64,000 nucleotides of DNA from Paragonimus westermani (lineage: Eukaryota > Platyhelminthes > Trematoda > Plagiorchiida > Troglotrematidae). The translations under genes were made by a program, and so were the position numbers. Where the stretch lies: contig QNGE01000830.1 in assembly GCA_008508345.1 (NCBI GenBank), forward strand, positions 79,408 through 143,407. The letters are read 5' to 3'. The notes under the pieces are model-generated. The model made no database searches. It was not told the DNA's origin and was given only the letters and a program-made list of their open reading frames with translations. Numbering within the stretch: position 1 is the stretch's first letter; each line of letters opens with the position of its first letter. Positions 21,134 to 34,800 of this stretch are shown one piece after another.

Positions 21134-22855
21134 GATCACCATCAAAACCACAATGGTTTTGAGCCTGACCAGAAGGTACAGTGACATGGGTCGACGCTCA
21201 TATCAACAGTGATGTGGAATAACCTAGAAGTAGAAAAGTTTACCAGTCACTTAAAATCGATAAAAGAAGTTTAAGCGAATCAACTTGAAACGGAACAGAT
21301 GTAGGTACGCCTTTGACTGAGGCACATTGCCATCTGATATACTGTTTCTGGCCAGCGATTTCAGTGGTCACAAGGACCCTAACCTGGCACGCGACACTTA
21401 CCGACTTTACTCAGCACAACAGCCAGGATCTTTATATTTAGAGACCACGTTGCTGCTTGACCACCACACAGTTTCGCCCAGCTGTTGGTGGTCTCAGTGA
21501 GGTAAACCAAACGCTCAGTTGGCATGTGGTGCACGTGACCCAACCATCGCAGACACCGCATCGTGATTAGTTGACCAACTGGTCGCACATCCCAAGCATG
21601 TCAGAATATGCGCCGGTGAACGGCCACCATGCTCACGCGGTCAGTCCACTTAGTGTGGACCAACTGGCGGAGACAACGATGGTCAAACATAGCAAATCTG
21701 CTTGTAACTTCGTTGCGAACAGGCCGTTTTCGAACCACACAGCAAAACAGAACGTACACAAGCACCACACACCCTTCCTCTGATCGACAATAGAATGTCT
21801 TTTCGATGTCACAGATGACGCAGGTTGGCAAGGCAGGTCGTGCATTTGCCATCCTCAGTGATAACTCAACAGCAATGTTACAGCCTGACGAGACAGTGTT
21901 ACCCAAGTACATGAAGGTGTCCACAATATGAAGCGGATTACCTGTAATGAAGAAAGTAGGAGTTGGAACGCCCCAGTCTTGAAATAGCACGTCGCATTTT
22001 GAAACTGCGAAACACATTCGAAAACAAACCAGCCTGGCCACCCATCCTGTTCAACATGGTCCGCATTTCTTCGGCAGAAGAGGTAAATAGGACAATGTCA
22101 TCCGCATACTTCAGGTCAGTCAGTCTAGCGGAAGGAAGAAGCTCAACACCAAGGTCACTAGATCCTTCAAGTGTAATTTCCAGAACGCCGTCTATGAGAA
22201 ATTGGAATAGGAAAGGGGGGTCGGACATACCTGGCGAACACCTCTACAAGTCATGAACTCCTGAGATACTTGTCCATAAACCCTCAACCTGTTTGAAGAG
22301 TGGGCACGCAGTGATCTCAACAGATTCACATGCTTCACTGATACTCTCTTGGAAATAAGGCAGTTGTAAAGGACACCACGAGCAACCAAATCGAAAGAAG
22401 CATATAGGTCTAACAAGACAACCACCGTCAGCTATCTATATGGGTACCGATAGTCCAATACCCGTTGTAAGGTAAAAATGTGATCCACGTACCCTCGACT
22501 GAACAGGAATCTTGTTTGTTCTCTACGTATTCCACTATCTCTTCGCTTACCAAGCCAAGGTAATATACGTCCAGGGAGTAAATTGGACGCAACAGACACT
22601 AAACTGACGCCACTGTGGTTGGCAAACAGAATTCCGGCCTCCGTCTTGAAAACCAGAATTACTATTGATAGGCATCAAACAAGGGGTACCTCGACAGTTT
22701 CCTAAACCGTCTGTAGGAATTTTGTCAGGTCTGATATCAACCTCACGCAATATTTTGGTAAGACCGACGGTCATCAAGATGTGGTGAATGGTCAATTTTT
22801 CACCAATGCTCCTGGTAAACGTTCTTTACACTATCGCCCCCCGAATGCTAGTTAA
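21134..22855 (-). mobile_element. RTE-like LINE, most complete RT copy
   Basis: On the minus strand: DGGRNSVCQPQWRQFS-region frames near 22795-22547, then VVLLDLYASFDLVARGVLYN with GVRQVC (22425-22192). Next come LPSARLTDLKYADDIVLFTS (22228-21938, the YADD catalytic motif) and FQDWGVPTPTFFITGN with YLGNTVSSGC (22041-21601). The C-terminal block is RCLRWLGHVHHMPTERLVYL and GGQAATWSLNIKIL (21588-21379). The 3' end near 21134 matches the 3' ends of the copies at 5219 and 38505. Frameshifts are frequent. The 5' end lies within the RT N-terminus and no endonuclease was seen. Confidence 0.8.
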
Positions 22856-23375
22856 GTAGTTTGCATTTAAGAGCACGAGACAGGGATGTCTGATTCTGAT
22901 CACCGCTATGCTGTATGACGTATTCGAAGCTGCATCAGACCATTAAGTGAGTTCGAAATATTTTTGAAACCGTTGATTAAAACGGAGGCGCTCATGGTCA
23001 ACCGCTGGGCGATCGGAGTGCTCTTCGTTTGAGAGTACCGTTTCTAGCCCCTTTAATCCTGATTCGGAAGATAGGAGTGTCGCAACTGTGAAAAAAGTGT
23101 TGTATGGTCATAGGGTGATGCCTTACTGCCTAAGCACTCAAGCTATCAGTAAGTACGACATGCAATCCTATAAGTACATCTGCTTTTTGTCTGACTGCTC
23201 CCCTCTGACATGTCTAAAAAAGTGCATCTGGTAGGACTGAAGTATTAGTCAACAAAGTCCACCGGATCGATACAATGCATCAGCCTAGTCACCAAGTTAG
23301 GGTAACAGAACAGGTGAAAGTAGAGAAACTTCTGGAACCACGTGGGAACAAAATGTGCCCCTAGACACATACATT
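22856..23375 (+). repeat. Decayed repeat resembling the end of 20844-21115
   Basis: The stretch 23300-23375 aligns with 21040-21115 (GTGAAAGTAGAGAAACTTCT against GTAAGGGTAGACAAGCTTCT, then AAAATGTG and CACATAYATT). The remainder shows no motif. Confidence 0.4.
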
Positions 23376-26300
23376 GTATATAGCACTAGCACAAATCCGA
23401 TATCAGTGTATTATACATAGTGCACTGTCATTCCCAATAGAGTCAGCAGCAGTTTATCAGACGTTGATGTTTATACGTAGCTGCCAATAATCAATAAAAG
23501 AGAAGTCACACACTAAATTTAAAAGGCAAAACAAAGGGAAAGAAGTCGCTCAGCATACGAAGACTTTTGTCTAAACTCAAACATTTATCATTTAACATCA
23601 CACAAACGAAACTCTGAAATAAAAGTGACACATAAGCGGTATCCATGAGACAGCTTCACGGCCTGGCCTATTTAAACGTGATCAGTTCAGCCGTGGAACG
23701 GCAACACTCATCTTGTTGAACCCAATTAGCCATCACCTCCCCAAACATGATCGGTGCTGAAGTCTAAATGCTATAATACAGCCATGAGAAGAGGTGAAAG
23801 TCCTATCCAAGAAAAGTCGATAAGAAGTGAAGAGGACTTAAATACTAAAACGAGCTGCTTATACCCAGACACTTAACATCAGTGTGCTCATATTTTGCAA
23901 ATAAACATCTAAGCCATTAGTGGAAGTATGGCACACGCCTTTTATTGCCCTGCGTAAGCACTTACATTTACTTCACGTACAAATCAGGTGAACAACGGCA
24001 CAGACGGACCGGACCCACAGAGGTTAATTCTTAGGTGAATGACTTCATTTCTCCACGAAATCATCATGTAGTCACCTTTCACTCTTTACCAATCGGTCCC
24101 GGCGTTGATAAAAAGTGATCCGTGTGGCAGATGACTAGTTGCTACATTTAGTACGGGATAAAACCACCTGAGACTGTAAAGCTGAATAACGGACTCGTTC
24201 GACATTCAGTGTTAGGCAACCACTTCCCAACTTCATCGTAGTTTGCGTCTTGATACCACACGATACGGCCGATCGAAATCAAAACGCCAATCTTCATTAA
24301 GGTCCATGTCCTCCACTCGGATTGGTTGGAGTTCGAAGCCGCATGCTAACATAATCCTCGCAGTCGCCTTAGACACACGAGGTAATTTAGATTATGAACT
24401 TAGTGGAGTCTCATGGTCTGTGCCCGTAGGTACCCCACAAGCGTCATAAGACACCCGACTCATATGACTTTTTTGCAGCGCTTTTAAAGATTTGAAAAAC
24501 GTTTTCCGAGGGGATGCACATTCCATTTCACACGATTTCGAACACCGAAAGAATTTTATCATCACGGGGAACTGGTAGCTACTTTCACCTTTAAGCCCAC
24601 TGGAGAATCCATGTGATTTCGGTTGCGTCTAAGCTATCGGTACCCGCTCTACTCGACAGGTTATCCGAACAGCGTGAAGAACAAGCTGGATTTCGCCCAG
24701 CCTGGTAAACACCTTTCTTCAGTTGTTCCAACGCCCAACGCTCAACAACAGTTACGTTACTGGGTGTACCGTAAGCATCCGATATTGACGATAGGTGTTT
24801 TTTGAAGCAGCTTGTTCGGTAACGTGGTGCCTGGCATTAAGCCTCAGGTGGTTCAAAGCAGTTTCTTCGTTTGGGTCCACGAGATGATGTGTCGCTAGCT
24901 AGACAATGAATGAGATGACAACGAACCGTGGCGAACGGCGGAGGTGCTACCTTTGTTATCATGACCACTTTCGGCTTCTAATAGTCAAACGTTTTTCCAG
25001 TAAGAATTAGAAAAAATATGGAAAATCAAAGACCCAATGTACAGCAAAACTGAAAAAAAGCCTTACCTGTTTTCATTTTACTTCCCCATGTACGTTATAT
25101 CCCATAGTTTACTGATGAATATTCGGGGATCTGGTTAGTTTCAGGCTGAAAATCGCTCACGTGATCGCAGCCTTCGTATTCAGATAGACTTTCCAGCCAA
25201 CCTCTTTCGAAAATAGGCCTCAGGCTCCAGTTTCGTCCACGCCAGAGCCACTGAATGCATACAGTGATGGTTGAATATCTGGAAACAAGTTAGGTCTTAT
25301 CGTCTGAATGGTCATCTTTCACGGCAGTAGAGTAACATCGCTCTGAGAGTTTTTCTATATAAGCGTTCTTAATCCTCAGAGAAATATTGTCGAGAACGCA
25401 CCAAGTTCGTGAACACAGCTTTAGCTCGGCAGCCACCGAATATCCTATCATCCGACCATTGTTGATGCACCGTCTTAAACGAACAGGTTACCAACCGCTA
25501 TAAATTGGTCATGTGGAACAACCTTGTATTTTGAAGCGGTTAAACAAATCCAGAGATATTGTCTAACGTGAGGTGTGCTCTTTGGAATTTGCTGAACATT
25601 TCATCGTCTTTAGGATGGCGCAGCCTTCTACCTAGTACGGGGATTAAACTGACAATCTATTAGTAACATCCTTCTCCTGTTTTACCACATGTCAGACCGC
25701 TTAATCAGAAACACATAGTGAGGGTTCTCGAGTCAACTGTCGTTCGTGGTGACCACGACCAGAAAGCTAGAAAACATGCACATGTGTGAATTCCTTTAAA
25801 ACATTTTCAGAAAAACTAGTGCACGGACAATAAAATGGTTTTGGTAAAGTCTATTGGGAAATTCGGCAGCTGTAGAAGTGCACATGTGGAAAAAATGCTA
25901 AAGGAATGTAGAGATGATTGGATAGGAGAAAACAGGTCGTCCATCAAACACCGCGGGCATACTTCAACAGGATGTTCTGTACGGTAAAAGTGTCGCAATA
26001 ACACACTGAGCAGCAGGCTGTTTACGAACTATTCTTTGGTTCACAATGGACCACGTCATTTTGCTTCGAAGGCTGTTTCCGATTCTTACGGAACAGTGTT
26101 TCTTCACTTGACGAATTGGTCACGTTTTTCTATCGATATAATTGAGCAAGACCGAATATACGAATTATAAATAATTGTAATGTAGTTTCCGGTGCAGAGG
26201 TACGCACATACTTGCTGCCAATTCACTAAGGCAGCCTATATACACTGGCTGTAAGCTTGCACATTTTGCCCACCTGGTTTTGGTGCTGCATACCAAAACA

Positions 26301-28419
26301 CTTAAAATAAGCCAAACGCTCACGAGAAACGAAACGTATGAAAGTTTTTTAATTCAGCCTGTGAGATTGGCTGATTGATGATCGTGCTGCAGAGTCGAAA
26401 ACAGCGTCGAGACCACAATGAGTAAACAGCCTACCAGTAATGATCGAACTTTTCGATAAGTATTTCAGAAAGGTATTCTAGAAAGCACAATCACAAATGC
26501 GCGTAAAGTTCGAATTTACGATTGTAGTAGCGTGACATACGTAAGCTCATCCACATAAATGACCTCCGATCCAGGAGCACTGCCTTACGAGACACCGGTC
26601 GGACTGAAACTTGCAGTAAAGCTCGATTTTATATTTAGTATCAAAGTGGCTCAACAGCAGCTGTTACAGTGACTCACACTGTAAAATTCATCCGCGTCAT
26701 CAGGTCCAGCATTACAACCCAAGGCTGCTAAGACAAATGATACTTACGTCCCGAAAGGTAACAGAACAAACGCTGAAAACAATGGAATGTTGACATTCTT
26801 CGGAAAGTAAACCAGAACCAACACACGTTTGTACCAGCACACAAGTCGACCACTCAAACAGCCGTCTTGATTTGTGAAAGAAATGGCTTAATAGCGAGCC
26901 CAGAATCCGAGAAGAATGCATAAACAACAGTGAAACACACCCGTAACGAAACTCAGCTTACGGTGGCTATATCTTGAATGCCGCACTGTAACAGCACAAA
27001 ATGGAGGGTACAATACGTCACTGAGGACCGAATTCGTCGAGCACTGCGAATCAACCACCGGGATACGGCATGCTGTTGATTGCTTCGTTGTTTTTCAGAT
27101 CACGCGTTGCAGAACATGGAATGAGTAATTTACATTTTAGCAAGGCTGTGCGAGCTTGGTAAGCACAAATGATGATCATTTCTATGGAAAAATTAAAGAA
27201 CATAGATCGTCACAAGGCTGACCAGGTGGCACATTGGTTAGTGCGACTGCTCACCACAACAGTGATGCCGAATAAGTTAACGGAAGAGTTCCACTGAAAG
27301 AAGGAAGAAACAAAAGTTAGGATGAAAAAAATGGCCGATAACGATGTAGATGCTGATACACCATTGACCGCAACAAGCTGTCACACCAAAAAAATGCTCC
27401 AACTAGCATTCCGAGCGATTCGGAAATGTTTCCAATTCGACAAGCGGTAACTATCAATTTTACTCGGCACACTTCTCATGGTCTTATCTTTCCGTAGCAC
27501 GGTGCTTCCAATTACTATTTAGTTTTGTCCAATAATTAATCGCCTCGGTGAATACGGTCCGATGTGCGGAAATCTTATCTGACCTACAGAGAACGTGTTT
27601 CAATTATCGTCAGCTGTGAACACCTGCAAGTCGATCAACTGAACGAACATTAAGAGTTCCTATTAATACGCGATGGGAGCACGAATGAGGAGAATACAGC
27701 CTTGAAGTAACACTTAGCACTTTAAAGGTGCACAGTGTATTCCAAACAACCCTGCCCCTTTAGCCAATTCGTAACAATCTGCAAACCCTCGACAAGGCAG
27801 CTAATCAGAAGAATGTAACTTGTACACTACCTGCCAGCCAGCCGAACAATAGGAAAAACCCATCAGGAACAATGTAATGTTCCAGTGCGTCTGTAGGAAA
27901 GTTGAAAAAATGACCAATCTACTGTGCACTGAATGAGGTGAAGAATCCTCAAGACAGTTGTTCACAAGCTCTCAAACCATTTGGAAAGGAAACACACGAT
28001 CAGTTGAACGCATTCACATATTTCAATAGGCGGCCACGCAAACTTTACCAATTTAGCGAGCGTTTCAGAATTTATAGGAAATGTACACATCGGATGAAAC
28101 CGAGAAAGCCTACGTATATCGGAATAGGTATTGAACGACTTAGAAAGAAGAATTGAATTTGAACAGAGAAGTCAGAAACAGTTTCCTGTACAATATATCC
28201 ATCGGACACACCGACACAGATCACCAGGTACACACTGTAGTCTGCGAATTTAGATAGCAAAGTTCAATGGGTACTGTGAAGCCGAACCACAAAACCGACA
28301 ACCACATGTACACACGAACGCTCACATACGCCAATGTGACGTACAGTGATGTGCATGAATGTTCGTCTGATTGACCTTTTAAACAAACAAAAGTAAGTGT
28401 AGCAAGCCAAGCCATAACA
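23376..28419. other. Intronic, no gene recognised
   Basis: Five kilobases with only short frames. Open frames at 24243-24449, 24623-24805 and 27938-28156 carry no motif I can name. No clear repeat copies were spotted by eye. Confidence 0.45.
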
Positions 28420-29640
28420 GTTAGTTAGGCAAGGCGTTTGCAGAAATCCTCCTGAACCGACTAAATGCGAACGTTTCGAAGGTCAATGTTCCCGAGGAGC
28501 AGTGTGAATTCCGGTCGGGTCACAGTACGATCGACCTGGTGTTTGTTGCCAGCCCCTGTATGTCCTCTTCGTAGACTTCACCAAGGCATTCGATTCCGTG
28601 AACCGCGAGGCGTTGTGGACTGTGCTTGATAAGTTTGGACGGCCAGGCAAATTCGTCAATTCGACTGAAACGTTACATGTAGGCATGAGGGCGAAGGTAC
28701 AATCATGTGGATCTACCTCTGATAATCTTGACATTGTCACTGCCGTCAAGTAGGGTTGTGTACTAGCCCCAGTCCTATTAAGTCAATATTTGACTGCATG
28801 ATAACAGTCACTCTTCAGGACTCTGAGGAGGACAGCGTTGAGGTAGAGTACCGGACGGATGGGAGATTATTGAATATCAGACGTTTCGGCGCCTCAACCC
28901 GATTACAAACCTCAACGATGCACATGCTACTGCTCGCAGATGACAGCGCGCTGTTCTCATACAGCAAGGACGAACTACAGCAACTAGCCACGGCTTTCGC
29001 GACAACTGCATCCAAGTCCGAACTGGATATTAACACAGTGGATATTAACACAGTCTTCTCCGAGAGGAAGTGCTGCTTCTACACGTGTGTCTGAAATTCA
29101 CATCAACGAAGTCGTTGTCGACAGCTGCGCAGAATTCTGCTACCTCGGTATCAGTCTGTCCACAGATCTGTCCGTCGACCGCGAGTTAAGAGCTCATGTG
29201 GCGACGGATAGTGCTGCTTTCGTACGTCTGGAAAAACGTAACGGGAAGAACCACAGCCTGAAACCGAGCAATAAGCTCTTTGTCTACCGCTCAATGGTGC
29301 TGTCTGTGCTGCTGTGCAGCAGTGAGATTTGGACATTGTAGCAGAGGAACGTCAGCTATTTGAGCCGTTTCCATGTGCAATGTCTGAGGCACATCTTGAG
29401 TATTCGGTGGACGGACACCGTTCCGACCACTGAATTACTGTGGCGAGCAGACATTGACGGGATGGAAGTCCTGCCGATGCCGAATCAGCTTTGCTGGCTA
29501 GATCACGTCTGTAGGTTGGGTGATGACTGTATCCCGAAAAGCTGCTGCTGTGTGGACAACTGAAACCAGGCAAGCGAAATCCTGGTGATCAAAAGCGCAG
29601 ATAACAGGATGTTGTGCAGGTAAGTCTTCCGCGTTGTAAC
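28420..29640 (+). mobile_element. LINE reverse transcriptase relic (second LINE family)
   Basis: Plus-strand frames follow the RT order. FAEILLNRLNANVSK and EEQCEFRSGHSTIDL occur near 28440-28530. Then comes LYVLFVDFTKAFDSVNREAL (28549 onward), which includes the first catalytic aspartate, and VK-stop-GCVLAPVLL near 28750. 28756-29094 contains RTDGRLLNIRRFGA and LLLADDSALFS, where YADD has become LADD. 29087-29341 contains FCYLGISLSTDLSVDREL, and 29360-29563 has FHVQCLRHILSIRWTD. This type differs from the RTE-like family seen elsewhere in the window. A 15-bp unit is duplicated in frame near 29026-29055. Confidence 0.75.
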
Positions 29641-30479
29641 ATCGATTTTGTACGTTCGGAAGACTTGGCATCGAATCGGACGGTCTGAAGAAATATGGTC
29701 CGGACGGGCGTCCGCAAGTTTAATGAGTAGCTATTGCGTGACAGCGTATGGTACGCAAGGGAACCACTGGTGCCATAGATCGCGGTGACGTGGCTATATG
29801 GCGTTGCGATGTGTGCGGTCATAAACGCGCTGGCCGCTCGGTATTAGTAGGTCATCAAAGTACTCATGGTACACCGTTGGCACAGAGACAACGAGTAAGT
29901 TAGTGTCAAGTAAGTTATACCCGTCATATCCATTTTTCTCTTGTTCACATTAACCAACGACTGCCGTCGTCTAGAACTCACTCGCATCCCTTTTCAGGAA
30001 CTTGGATGTCTGTGGCCTTCTACAATTCACACAATTTAGCACTGTTGGTGCACTGTATGATGAAAGTATTGTTTTCTTCCAGTCTAGCTTTGCAATTTTA
30101 TTTTTCTCCATATCCTCTCTGAAGTACACAAACACGTAATCCTGTCTTGAATCACCTCTTGCAATACGTTTCCATTATTTTTCTTCCCAGTGTAGATTTT
30201 ACCAATGGAGTCTCTCTCTCTGTGTTTATTTCTCGAAGGTAGGGGTTTCAATTTCAAGCCGTCCTCTCAGTTGGCAAACCAACACTGGCCGACTGGACAC
30301 AAAGGCCTCACTCGCACAACTGGTCTTATTCCATCGGGTTTACACTGGATACGTGGTGTATGAGTGGAATCGCAGGTTGTGCACCGCAATCCATTTGCTG
30401 AGACGGTTAAGTACGGGCGTCCTTCGACTTCGGTCATTGTGACAGGCTAATACGAACAGGATGACGCCAACCGTACGAG
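29641..30479. other. Intronic, no gene recognised
   Basis: No motif seen. Confidence 0.5.
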
Positions 30480-30610
30480 TCGCTGTTGATGTTTTTGTTT
30501 GGCTTCACAATATCCATTGAACTTTGCCATCTAAACCCGCAGATTGTAGTGCGTATCTAACATGATGCAGCAAAATTTGTACTGTTTCTGACCTCTGTGT
30601 TCAAATTTGT
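30480..30610 (+). repeat. Dispersed repeat, copy 1
   Basis: Aligns with 41618-41775. Shared blocks include TTGTTTGG, ATAATATCCATT or CACAATATCCATT, CTTTG, AAACCC and a later GTTTCTGAC. Too short and diverged to classify. Confidence 0.45.
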
Positions 30611-33600
30611 AACGAAAAGTTGTTTTACTTTCCAAAAGACGAAGTTCCAAGCCATTTGTTCTCTTTGAAAGTCATCGACTCGGTAAGAATCAAACGAAAT
30701 GCCTGAGTAACTGTTCTTTTCTCAAGCTAAGCATGACATCAAAGTAACCAACAATAAAACAATTTGTCTGCAGTTAGTGGATTCGTTACCATGGCCGCCT
30801 TTAAAGATATGATATGATGCACACCTTCCGGGTTCTGGAAAGCTTATAGTTTCGGATGAATCAAATAAAACATTCATAAAGTGGTTTTCATAACTCTTTG
30901 GCACATTTGTTTGGCACCAGAGAAGAGAAAACATCAGGTCTCAGAGATAATTTGCACAAATCTCCCGTTTTCGTAACATGACTTGTGGTGTGAACGTACC
31001 CGTAGATCCGACCAACATTTTTACGGTCACCGGAAACTGTTCCACATCTCTTCCAGCACCAAAAGCTGTTCTGCAATCTCGTTTGTGGTACACTGACTGG
31101 ATAACCATTTTAAATAAAGGAGCGACCAGTGTTCCTGGCGGTTGGTATCTAGGTATGTTCACCACCAGCTTCTTACAGTCAGCAAGTACATCCAGTAGCA
31201 ACACTACAGATGTCCTGAGGACTACCAGCTAGCACAGCTGTTGGAGGCCAGTTACGGAATATACAGTATGTTGCGTCGGTGGGCGTCAGCATTTCGAACG
31301 AGCGTTCCGACAAAATATTTCAAAACTTAACTTAGTCTACATGACCCGCAAATTACAATAAGGCAAGGTAAGATAACGAGGAACACAAAAACAGCGGTCC
31401 ATCATTGACACATTCATCGGAACTTTCGACCATTCAAGACCAGCGAAAGTGCTTCTTTATTAATACAAAACTGTGACCCTGCGTGCCATGTGAAGATGAG
31501 AACAATTATTCGGATTGACATGAAACCCGCATTTTAATCGTATTCTTGCGGTAAGAGCTTACCTTAGCCTTGACAATGTACCTCCTGTAGGCTTTTTCAT
31601 CCCCCCCCCAATCAATACCGATTTCTTTATGATCATTAAATCTCTTATGCAGTGTCACAGTGAGGTATTGCGCCTGGAACCCTACGCTGCTTGACTGGAA
31701 CATACCTGTCGATAACTTTGGTAACAGCAACCATCGTGTGACGAATACGCTGGGGTACCAGACCAACAGGTCTTTAAGTTCTTGGATGAGGGACATCCAA
31801 CTCGCTTTGTGCAAGTTGTTTACGAAATACCGGGCGGGTGGAACATCTGTCCCTCAACCACTGTTTCAAACGAGATGGCGGTGATCATTACGAACAAGGG
31901 GGACGCTAGGTTACAGGTTAATAGTCCTGTTTTAGCTAGGTTGTACATAATCTAGTGTTGATAGTCATCCAATGCGTGAGCCCCTTGACACATTCAGTTA
32001 CGTGAGAACTCATTACATCGTAGAACTCAAAGAGGATCATTCAAACTGAATTATATACTTCACTGACGTTGAGGTGAAACTCCGAATAATTAAAATTACC
32101 CATTAATGGAACCTGCAGAGATAAGCCGGCAAGTGGCGCCATTAAGTAAGCGATCATTCACCAGTGAGAGAGACAGTGGTCGGTGTGTTTTACCGATGAG
32201 TGGCTAAAATGCACAATGTGCCACATAGTTTCACACCAGATCAAATGAACCGGGTCGCTTAATGCAGATTTCTTGAGTTGGTTGTCAGATTATGCCGTAG
32301 CCTCTCGCACACTGGCGATCGTGGTGGTACACAGTCATCAGGTTTCTCTCATACAGATAACGGACTGTCCTGATGAACCGCATGCCGTTCGAAACATCTT
32401 CAGTTTTGTTCAGAGGAGATGCAGCACTGGTTTCCAAACACTTGACGGAGGTAGCAGAGGAGTCTACCACTGGTCACTTAAGTGTCTGTATGCTTTCACT
32501 TCTGCGGAGTTGGGCGACCTCAGCTGTTTCGGTGCCTAGCCCCTGTCTTCAGTGAAGATGATGGCAGAATCTCGTTTTTAAACAGTGGAATTGAAGCGAC
32601 TGATGAAACATCAGTGAAGACTTTAGGGCTAAAATGGGTGAAAGATATGAACATACAACATATGACCGACCTCGGAAAATGAGATCGGTCTGCACAGATC
32701 CCGACACAACCTGGAGGTTGTTGGTGAACAGCAAGCCAGACTAGCAAGGTTTGGTCAGTCATGGTTTGGGTCAAGAACAACACTCATGAAAGTCCGGGTG
32801 CTGAAATCTATGACTTAATCTGCTACGTTCATGTGATGGTCAAGTTTGTGTATTACATCGATTCGGAGGGCTGCGCTGAAGAGCAGTTTGGTTTTAACAG
32901 TTACAGCCATGACAGAGAAGCCAACAAGAGTGGTCAGACGAAGAGCAGGTTAACTCGTGGAGTTGTACATCGAACGACTGAGCTCGTAAGAGTGCTGAGA
33001 TAGTACGGCAAGAGTTTATGAACGTACAGCAGAAGTACGTTTACACTTGCAGTATTGCTGTCTTCCGAACAAAAAAGAAGGGAGTTAGAAAAGATAACTT
33101 CAAAAAAGAGAGCATTCCAATCACCCAACAGTTAATCATGATCGTCGCTATACCGCTCAAATTCGTATAAAACATTTTGTACCATTCCAAAGTCTGATGC
33201 AGCTTTAAATATATTATAGAACGCAGCAGTGATAAGAATCAGACAATCTTCTCAATCACTAAACCCTCGGGATAGGCAAGCCTCACTATCAAGTGAATCA
33301 GACTTGAATCTTGGCTCCGAGTGAAGTCTGCCAAGTAAACCATTCCGCTAATTGCCTATTGCTGTCTCACGCAGTAGATATTTGAGTCGGACAATCAGAG
33401 TGGGGTCCTCGGAGTCAACATACTTCCGTGGGATAAGCGGGCAGGAAGTACCAGAAGTTGCCGTTCTCCCGAGAGTGATATTATTTATTTAGTGTCATTT
33501 TTGGGGTAACGATACGACGAACAAGTGTTTTCGATAATTCTTTCTGAAATCAAAACAATTACACAGATATCATCAAGAAGTCATAAGACGAACTACAAAA

Positions 33601-33734
33601 AACAAGAGGGGATTGTTAACGAATGATAGTAAAGGTTATTATTAGACTCCACAACAGTAACTGGTTGGGCCCAGATCGGACGTTCATTGGGACGTTACGT
33701 CACAGGCTCAGGGTCAAATGTTCGCATGTGGTTA
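30611..33734. other. Intronic, mostly unassigned; possible retroelement frames near 32.3-32.7 kb
   Basis: Frames at 32273-32539 (with DCPDEPHAVRNIFSFVQRR) and 32482-32682 (with TSVKTLGLKWVKDMN) have a weak flavour of BEL/Pao polyprotein between RT and RNase H, but I cannot confirm it. A homopolymeric C run lies at about 31603-31611. Nothing else was recognised. Confidence 0.3.
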
Positions 33735-34800
33735 GAGTGAATGTGATTTATCTGTGGCCACGGAAGCTGCAAGGACTGAACATATTTCTTTTGAAAACAT
33801 GTTAGGGTTGGTTGAATGTTGGCAACTCTATAGAAAACCCGGAGTGTTTCGTTGACGCCTATGCGATGGTTGGTGCCAGTTGGATGTGCAACAATGGCGC
33901 TGGTAATTGATTTACAACAACCGGTTCAGATCCAACCTGGATGATTCTTCTTGATCCTTTTGGCGCACGATTAACATGTTCTGCAGTACGACAGCAGCAC
34001 GAAAATACACGACCATTGGTTGATCTTATTATCGGCATTGTCCTGAACCAACTTCTTAAGGTTGGCACTGGAAAGGTACGTCTGATTGACTGGTACACGC
34101 ACCGGTTGAGCTGGTCAGTTACAGCATACTCTTTAAACGGGAGTTTTAGAAACGCGGCTTAACTTGTCAGTTGTGAGCATTACTTCATGCGTGACTTCGG
34201 CTTTCACGTTTGAAGTGATGAGTTGTTTTGGATAACCGTTTTCCTCCAATAGATTTTGAACTGTTTTCGGTTCCTGTTCTACTGCGTCATCCGAATAAAT
34301 CATTCTTGTTCTAGTTGCCAGACATTAGGCTAGACTTTGTTTCTGTTTAAAGAGCACAAAACTTCGGAAACTGGTGTATTGACCTGTCCACGTAGATTTG
34401 CGACATACCGTCTCAAAGTCCGGTCAATTTGACACCTAAGAAGTGGAGCTCGTTGTTAGATTCTTCTTCTGAGATGGAGAGTAGTGAGGCATGTGCTGCA
34501 TTAAAAATCCGAAAGATGGTAGTTAACTCATCTTATTATAGCAAATATAGCGTCTACACATCGGCGGTATATAGGAAGACTCCGAATAGTCGACTGAAGT
34601 TGGGATTTCAATTTGCCCTCGAATACGTCTGCCAGCACGGGACCTGGAGGAGATCGCATTGCTACCCCATCTGACTGTCCATAAAGCTCGCCGTAGGTAT
34701 GGAGTCTAGTGGTAGTCTCTAGTATCATTCGTTAACAATCACCTCTTGGTTTTTGCGGTTTGTCTTAGGACACTTTGATAAGAGCTGTATGACTGTACTG
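33735..34800 (-). mobile_element. Penelope-like element, RT end and linker
   Basis: In 34728-34528 the minus strand reads YGELYGQSDGVAMRSPPGP followed by VLADVF and YRRCVDAIFAI. This is the Penelope RT signature GVAMGSPLGP...YRRYVDD, with catalytic YVDD changed to CVDA. Further along, other frames give LLEENGYPKQLI (about 34240), then SIRRTFPVPTLRSWFRTMPII (34090 onward) and TNHRIGVNETLRVFYRVAN near 33830, the usual order of RT thumb, linker and C-terminus. The cysteine-rich GIY-YIG endonuclease region is only a vestige. The copy is inactive and truncated at its RT N-terminus. Confidence 0.7.

Noticed and set aside
22870..22960. RQGC-like RT motif on the plus strand beside the LINE
   Set aside because: Only one short match (TRQGCLILI) without neighbouring RT blocks. 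Too weak to call.
32364..32400. Hammerhead-ribozyme-like words CTGATGA and CGAAAC about 14 bases apart
   Set aside because: The bases between cannot form a proper stem II, and no stem I or III partners were seen. The words fall in a possible retroelement reading frame.
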